Shown: piece after piece, positions 21,773 through 25,956 of the stretch
How positions within the stretch are numbered: position 1 is the first letter of the stretch
How the letters are laid out: every line of letters begins with the position of its first letter
Source: JACCQS01 sp050999295
GTDB lineage: Bacteria > Actinomycetota > Actinomycetes > Mycobacteriales > Geodermatophilaceae
DNA: 25,956 nucleotides
Direction: 5' to 3'
Assembly (NCBI GenBank): GCA_050999295.1
Contig: JBPCPI010000230.1
Coordinates: forward strand, 1 to 25,956
Notes under the pieces: generated by a model
The model's input: the letters and a program-made list of their open reading frames with translations, nothing else
Told to the model about the DNA's origin: nothing
Database searches by the model: none
Translations under genes and position numbers: made by a program

Positions 21773-22686
21773 GCTGAGGCGGACTCCGACTCCAAGCCCA
21801 ATCCGCTGAACAGGCCGCTCTCGTAGCCGCCCTCCCCGTCGGCATCGCCCGCGCTGCCCCGAACCAGCTGGTAGAACTCGACCGCGAACGCCTTGTTCGG
21901 GATGTTGTTCGACAGCGCGAAGAACGGCCCGTGCACCGAGATCTGCGTGGCGTGGGCGCGCATCGCGGCCATCTTGGCAGGCAGATGGTCGCTGGCATCG
22001 ACCGCGGTCGTCACCAACTCGTCCGGAGTGCCGAACGGAAGCTCGTCGGGGTCGGACAGGTCATCGAACTTCTCCCCTGCGGCTCGCATGCTCTCGGCGG
22101 CCTTGCGCAGCCAGGAGATGGGAATCGCGCTCCAATAGGCCTTGGTTATCGACCAGGCCGCTCCGAGATCGGGACGGTAGTCCGGATCGGCAGCCGCATC
22201 GAATGCCGCCATCGCGACCCGATGCGCCCGGATGTGATCGGGGTGACCGTAGCCACCGTTCTCGTCGTAGGTGACGAGCACCTGCGGTTGCACCTCGCGG
22301 ATGACCTCGACCGCAGCGGCGCAGATCTCGTCGGGATCGGCCCGCCAGAAGGCGCGCGCGTGCTCGTTGGCTGCTGTGCCCATCATCCCGCTGTCTCGCC
22401 AGCGACCGGTTCCGCCCAGGAAGCGATGGTCACTGACGCCCAGTTCACGCATGGCCTGGGCGAGCTCGGAGATCCGGTAACCGCCGAGCTGATCTGCTTG
22501 GTCGGCAGCGAGGCCGGCCAGTTCGGGCACCAGCACCTCGCCCTCCTCACCCAGGGTGCAGGTGAGCAGTGTGACTCCAACGCCCTCTGCTGCATATCGT
22601 GCCATCGTGGCGCCGGTGGTGATCGTCTCGTCGTCCGGGTGGGCGTGCAGGAACAGAACGCGCCGCCGCGGACCTGGATCGCTCAT
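21769..22686 (-). CDS. mshB: N-acetyl-GlcN-inositol deacetylase of mycothiol synthesis
   Basis: 305-residue LmbE/PIG-L-family zinc deacetylase that removes acetate from GlcNAc-inositol, the second enzymatic step of mycothiol, the actinobacterial thiol. Zinc ligands and catalytic residues appear in HAHPDDE (His16, Asp19) and GGYGHPDHIRAH (His148, Asp150, His151). TYDENGGYGHPDH distinguishes MshB-like proteins. I chose ATG 22686-22684 because a TAGGGT box ends 7 nt before it; a GTG at 22695, inside that box, would add three residues. Transcribed with the downstream membrane gene. Related conjugate amidase Mca is similar, but the mshB position next to the DUF6113-like gene supports this call. 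Confidence 0.88.
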   Translation of the reverse strand: MSDPGPRRRVLFLHAHPDDETITTGATMARYAAEGVGVTLLTCTLGEEGEVLVPELAGLAADQADQLGGYRISELAQAMRELGVSDHRFLGGTGRWRDSGMMGTAANEHARAFWRADPDEICAAAVEVIREVQPQVLVTYDENGGYGHPDHIRAHRVAMAAFDAAADPDYRPDLGAAWSITKAYWSAIPISWLRKAAESMRAAGEKFDDLSDPDELPFGTPDELVTTAVDASDHLPAKMAAMRAHATQISVHGPFFALSNNIPNKAFAVEFYQLVRGSAGDADGEGGYESGLFSGLGLESESASA

Positions 22687-22693
22687 GTTCGCC

Positions 22694-22699
22694 ACCCTA
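22694..22699 (-). promoter_or_regulatory. -10 box of mshB
   Basis: TAGGGT on the minus strand, 7 nt before the mshB ATG; leaderless transcription is likely. The expected -35 position (about 22717-22722) falls inside the left arm of the inverted repeat at 22713-22725. Confidence 0.55.
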
Positions 22700-22712
22700 A
22701 GTGCCCACCCAG

Positions 22713-22781
22713 TTGATCATCGGAAAGTGAGCACTTTTCGGTCTGTTCCGAACTCGAAACCCTCCGAATTCCGATGATCAA
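22713..22781. repeat. 13-bp perfect inverted repeat between oppF and mshB
   Basis: TTGATCATCGGAA (22713-22725) and TTCCGATGATCAA (22769-22781) are perfect reverse complements separated by 43 bp, centres 56 bp apart. A shorter stem TTCGG/CCGAA (22737-22741, 22748-22752) lies within. The right arm is 6 bp from the oppF stop, the left arm covers the mshB -35 region. Confidence 0.82.
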
Positions 22782-22787
22782 TTGCGT

Positions 22788-23849
22788 CTAGAGGACGGTA
22801 CGGACCGCTGAGTAGTGGCAGGCCGAGGTGTGTCCCGGCTCCTGTTCGGCCAGCGGGGGCACGAGGTCGATGCACTTGCGCTGCTGGTCCTCGGTGAGTT
22901 CATCCCTGAACTTGAAGCACCGGGTACGGAAGCGGCAACCCGAAGGGGGGTTTGCCGGGCTCGGGATGTCGCCGTTGAGGACGATCCGCTCGCGCCGGCG
23001 TTCCCGCTCGGGATCCGGGATCGGGATCGCCGACAGCAGTGCCTGGGTATAGGGATGCATCGGCCGGGCAAACAGGGTGTCTCGATCGGCCAGTTCCATG
23101 ATCTTGCCGAGATACATCACGGCGATCCGGTCGGAGATGTGCCGTACGACGGACAGGTCGTGGGCGATGAAGAGATACGACAGACCGAGCTGATCCTGCA
23201 GGTCCTCCAGCAGGTTGATGACCCCCGCCTGGATGGACACGTCCAGGGCCGAGACCGGCTCGTCGAGGATGAGCATCGCCGGCTCGAGGGCCAGCGCCCT
23301 GGCGATGCCGATCCGTTGCCGCTGTCCACCGGAGAAGTCCGCCGGATAGCGGTTGGTGTGCTCCGGGTTGAGCCCGACCATCTGAACGAGGTCCTTGACT
23401 CGCGTCCGCAGGGCCGCATCTCCATTGACCAGGTTATGGATGATCAACGGCTCGGCGACGATGTCGAAGACCGGCAGGCGAGGATTCAGTGACGCGTAGG
23501 GGTCCTGGAACACGATCTGGATGTCCCTACGAAGGGGGCGCATCTGGGATCGGGACAGCCCGACGATTTCGCGGCCCCGGAAGACGACCGAACCGGCGGT
23601 GGCGGGCTGGAGATTCAGGATCGCCCTCCCCGTGGTCGACTTGCCGCAGCCGGATTCACCGACCAAGCCGAGGACCTGACCGGGGTGGACCTCAAGGTCG
23701 ATGCCGTCGACGGCGCGTACGTGACCCACGATCCGCCGGATCAAACCGCCACCTCGGATGGGGAAGAGCTTCTCCATCCCGGTCACCTTGAGGATCGGCT
23801 CCCCGGTCTGGGAAGCCTTGGGGCTGGTGTCCTGCTCGAGGGTCGTCAT
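22788..23849 (-). CDS. oppF: Peptide ABC transporter ATP-binding protein, OppF/DppF type
   Basis: 353-residue ATPase of an oligo/dipeptide importer. Walker A is GESGCGKST, the Q-loop is in VFQDPYASLNP, the signature is SGGQRQR, Walker B is LILDEPVSALD and the H-loop is FIAHDLSVVRH. The C-terminal oligopeptide-transporter domain has PMHPYTQALLSAIPIPDP and a cysteine cluster (CRFRTRCFKF, KCIDLVPP, SACHY), the pattern linked to a [4Fe-4S] cluster in mycobacterial Dpp/Opp ATPases. Its ATG overlaps the oppD stop (ATGA). Last gene of the transporter operon in this window; peptide specificity cannot be told. Confidence 0.93.
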   Translation of the reverse strand: MTTLEQDTSPKASQTGEPILKVTGMEKLFPIRGGGLIRRIVGHVRAVDGIDLEVHPGQVLGLVGESGCGKSTTGRAILNLQPATAGSVVFRGREIVGLSRSQMRPLRRDIQIVFQDPYASLNPRLPVFDIVAEPLIIHNLVNGDAALRTRVKDLVQMVGLNPEHTNRYPADFSGGQRQRIGIARALALEPAMLILDEPVSALDVSIQAGVINLLEDLQDQLGLSYLFIAHDLSVVRHISDRIAVMYLGKIMELADRDTLFARPMHPYTQALLSAIPIPDPERERRRERIVLNGDIPSPANPPSGCRFRTRCFKFRDELTEDQQRKCIDLVPPLAEQEPGHTSACHYSAVRTVL

Positions 23850-24106
23850 ACCTGCCCCTGACCGGTGGAAGAACCGACCTCGGCGACGGTGTCGTCACCG
23901 GCACCTCCCCCGATGAGGACATCGTCGACCGCGGTTGCGTCGAAGATCTCTTCAGCGTTCGTGCCGGTGCCGCGCAGTTCTTCGTTGCGGATACAGGCGG
24001 CCAGGTGACCCCCGCCCACCTCCATCAGTGGCGGTTCGTCCTCATCACAAGCGTCTATGTGCAGCGGGCAACGTGGGCCGAACGGACAGCCCGGTGGCAT
24101 GTTCAC
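23846..24106 (-). pseudogene. oppD: C-terminal part of OppD, after an in-frame amber codon
   Basis: 86 codons in the same frame as the upstream oppD part, starting just after TAG (24112-24110) and CTG. It reads (V)NMPPGCPFGPRCPLHIDACDE, then EVGGGHLAACI, the OppD C-terminal cysteine motif, and ends with an acidic, Gly-rich tail (AVDDVLIGGGAGDDTVAEV). It has no start or ribosome binding site of its own, although GTG 24106 and ATG 24100 could allow re-initiation. A single base change (for example TCG Ser to TAG) would explain the break. The stop overlaps oppF. Confidence 0.82.
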
Positions 24107-24109
24107 CAG

Positions 24110-25000
24110 CTACGGCGGCGAACCCTTGATCGGAGTGAGCCGTTGGTGCTCGGTGGCGTCCAGTCGTGGCATCGAGCCGAGCAGGCCAAGGGTGTAGGGC
24201 ATCCGGGGCCGGTAGTAGATCTCGTCGACATGACCCATCTCGACCGGCCTTCCGGCGTACATCACCAGCACCCGGTCAGCGACCCCGGCCACTACCCCCA
24301 GGTCGTGGGTGATCAGCACCATCGCCGCCCCGGTCTCGGCCATGGCCGTGTTGAGAACCTCGAGGATCTGGGCCTGCACCGTCACGTCCAGAGCGGTCGT
24401 CGGTTCGTCGGCAATGATCACGTCCGGCTGGTTGGCCATTGCGATCGCGATGACAACGCGCTGGCGCATGCCTCCGGAGAACTCGTGCGGGTACTGGTCG
24501 ATGCGGTCCGAGGCGTTGGGAATGCCGACCAGGTTGAGCAACTCCACACCCCGATCCCGGGCAGCCTTCTTCGACATCGACTCGTCGTGGGCACGCAGGG
24601 TCTCCGCGATCTGGAACCCGACCTTGTACACCGGATCCAGGGATGTCATCGGGTCCTGGAAGATCATCGCGACGCCCTTGCCGCGGATCTTGGAGAACGA
24701 CCTGTCCTTCATCCCCAACAGTTCGGTTCCTCGATAGCGCACCGATCCGGTGATGTCCGCGGAGGCCGGCAGCAGTCCCATCACCGCTAGCGACGTTACC
24801 GACTTGCCGGAGCCCGACTCACCGACCACTGCGAGCACCTCGCCGGAGCGCAGGGTGTAGGTGACGCCGCGTACGGCGTGCACGATCCCGTCCTCGGTCG
24901 GGAATCGGACGTTGAGGTCGGTGACCTCGAGCAGGGCATCCTTGGTCACCGGTGATGCTGGGGTGGCCGCGCTGCCGTACGCAGGGCTCAGCGTTGTCAT
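24110..25000 (-). CDS. oppD: Peptide ABC transporter ATP-binding protein, OppD/DppD type, truncated by amber stop
   Basis: 296 residues before a TAG at 24112-24110. The nucleotide-binding domain is complete: Walker A GESGSGKS, VAMIFQDPMTSLDPVY, signature SGGMRQR, Walker B VIIADEPTTALD and LITHDLGVVAG. The protein stops after LTPIKGSPP, where the family normally continues through a cysteine-rich C-terminal domain; that domain is present in the same frame right after the stop. The start is ATG 25000, preceded by GGAG; 31 upstream open codons lie inside oppC and are rejected. With OppF it would energise the permease encoded upstream. Confidence 0.9.
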   Translation of the reverse strand: MTTLSPAYGSAATPASPVTKDALLEVTDLNVRFPTEDGIVHAVRGVTYTLRSGEVLAVVGESGSGKSVTSLAVMGLLPASADITGSVRYRGTELLGMKDRSFSKIRGKGVAMIFQDPMTSLDPVYKVGFQIAETLRAHDESMSKKAARDRGVELLNLVGIPNASDRIDQYPHEFSGGMRQRVVIAIAMANQPDVIIADEPTTALDVTVQAQILEVLNTAMAETGAAMVLITHDLGVVAGVADRVLVMYAGRPVEMGHVDEIYYRPRMPYTLGLLGSMPRLDATEHQRLTPIKGSPP

Positions 25001-25040
25001 GGGGCTCCGGCTCCTGTCGCTGGGGCAGCTGGCACGCGAC

Positions 25041-25935
25041 TCAGGCGCGAACTCGCTTGTTGGAGGGGTCGAAGGCGTCTCGGATCCCATCACCGATCAG
25101 GTTGATGGCCAGCACGATGAGCAGGAACAACAAGCCTGGGAAGTAGAACAGCCACGGCCGGGTGCTCGCCGCCTGGACACCGTCGGAGATCAACCGACCC
25201 AGTGAGGTGTCCTCCGGCCCGACACCGAACCCGAGAAAGGTCAGCGTGGCCTCAGCCAGAATGGCGGCTGCCGCAGCCAGCGTCGTCCACACGATGATCG
25301 TCCCGAGCGAGTTCGGGATGAGGTGGCGGGTGATGATCCGCCAGTTCGACGCGCCGAGGGCGTGGGCGGCCTCGATGAACTCCCGTTCCTTCAGGGACAG
25401 GAACTGGCTGCGCACGATACGGGACAGGTCCAACCAGCCGAACAGGCCCAGGATCAGGGCTACCCCGACTGCCGTCTTCGCGTTCTCAAAGTTGCTGGCC
25501 ACGATGACCAGAACGACCAACAGCGGAATGGTCAGGATGAGGTCGACGAAGCGCATCAGGACGTTGTCGATCCAGTTCCCGAAATACCCCGCCAATGCGC
25601 CGACGACCAGCCCCAAGGTCAAGGAGATGACGACGGCGATGATGACCACCAGCGCGCTGCGCTGGATACCCAGCATGAGTCCGGCTAGCAGGTCACGACC
25701 GATGGCATCGCTGCCCAGCGGGTAGAAGCGGCCGCCTTGCTCGGTGCCCGGCGGCACCGACTGCGCACCGGCGTTGAGCGTGACGTAGTTGATCGTGTAG
25801 ACGAGGGGACCGAGGAACCCGAACAGCAGCAGGATCAGGAACCCGACCAGTCCGGTCATGGCGAGCTTGTTGTGCAGGAACCTGCTGATGATTTGCTGGC
25901 GCTGGCTGCGCGCCTCGACGGTGAACTCCCACCCC
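25041..25935 (-). CDS. oppC: Peptide ABC transporter permease, OppC/DppC type, 5' end missing
   Basis: Inner-membrane permease with five to six helices (MTGLVGFLILLLFGFLGPLV, then VVIIAVVISLTLGLVVGAL, and LLFLLIVLAINLIGDG). The ATPase-coupling EAA loop is EAAHALGASNWRIITRHLIP. The ATG at 25859 is internal: the frame continues upstream as EFTVEARSQRQQIISRFLHN, the usual OppC N-terminus, and runs into the poly-C stretch at the window end. The true start is therefore beyond reliable sequence. It is upstream of oppD with a 40-bp gap. OppB and the substrate-binding protein would be expected beyond the edge. Confidence 0.92.
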
Positions 25936-25956
25936 CCCCCGCCCCCCCCCCCCCCC
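25932..25956. other. Poly-C run at the window end
   Basis: 24 of the last 25 bases are C (one G at 25941). It sits where OppC should have normal N-terminal codons, and nothing biological explains it. Most likely a low-quality contig end. Confidence 0.8.

Noticed and set aside
25932..25956. G-quadruplex or regulatory C-tract
   Set aside because: It falls within what should be oppC coding sequence at the very end of the window; a contig-end artefact is more likely.

Overview
High-GC chromosomal DNA from an actinobacterium (Actinomycetota). The main evidence is gene order. Read left to right, mrp, tatB, htrA, rseA, sigE, an O-methyltransferase, glgC, glgA, a DUF3117 gene, tagA, a DivIVA-like gene, a LOG-family gene, dapE, dapD, dapC, fdxA and mshB follow, from memory, the same order as Mycobacterium tuberculosis Rv1229c down to Rv1170. 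GTG starts, leaderless promoters and a mycothiol gene (mshB) agree. The genus cannot be read from the sequence. The window ends in a poly-C run that looks like a contig-end artefact.

Layout. 1-3713: the end of mrp, converging on a minus-strand cell-envelope stress block, sigE-rseA-htrA-tatB, with an autoregulatory-looking ECF promoter ahead of sigE. 3764-7442: a divergent O-methyltransferase, the divergent glgC/glgA pair for ADP-glucose-based glucan synthesis, a small MT0933-like protein, and a 55-residue DUF3117 gene. 7602-9993: an enoyl-CoA hydratase and a gamma-glutamyltransferase meeting tail to tail around a palindromic repeat. 10053-13388: a tightly packed operon dapE-LOG-DivIVA-like-SRPBCC-tagA. 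13425-14432: divergent dapD. 14474-16894: an accessory patch with MarR plus a membrane protein, then a SatD-like protein plus its DUF3307-like membrane partner. 16880-18357: fdxA-dapC. 18421-21315: a GNAT acetyltransferase, PadR, a beta-propeller protein and a MoaD-like protein. 21323-22686: mshB and a small membrane protein. 22788-25935: an Opp/Dpp-type peptide ABC transporter (permease and two ATPases).

The genes form functional groups. DapD, DapC and DapE cover three steps of the succinylase branch of meso-diaminopimelate/lysine synthesis. SigE, RseA, HtrA and TatB form a stress and protein-export module. GlgC supplies ADP-glucose to GlgA.

The most unusual observations are: a 53-bp palindromic repeat present twice in opposite orientations, one copy lying in frame inside the acetyltransferase gene; a second, 49-nt near-perfect hairpin lying in frame inside the DivIVA-like gene; an in-frame amber codon that splits oppD just before its cysteine-rich C-terminal motif; dapC without any canonical start codon beside a duplicated fdxA tail; a 13-bp perfect inverted repeat over the mshB promoter; and eight genes whose -10 box sits only 6-8 nt before the start codon. 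I found no CRISPR array, tRNA, rRNA, prophage or insertion sequence. No stretch over 300 bases lacks a gene.
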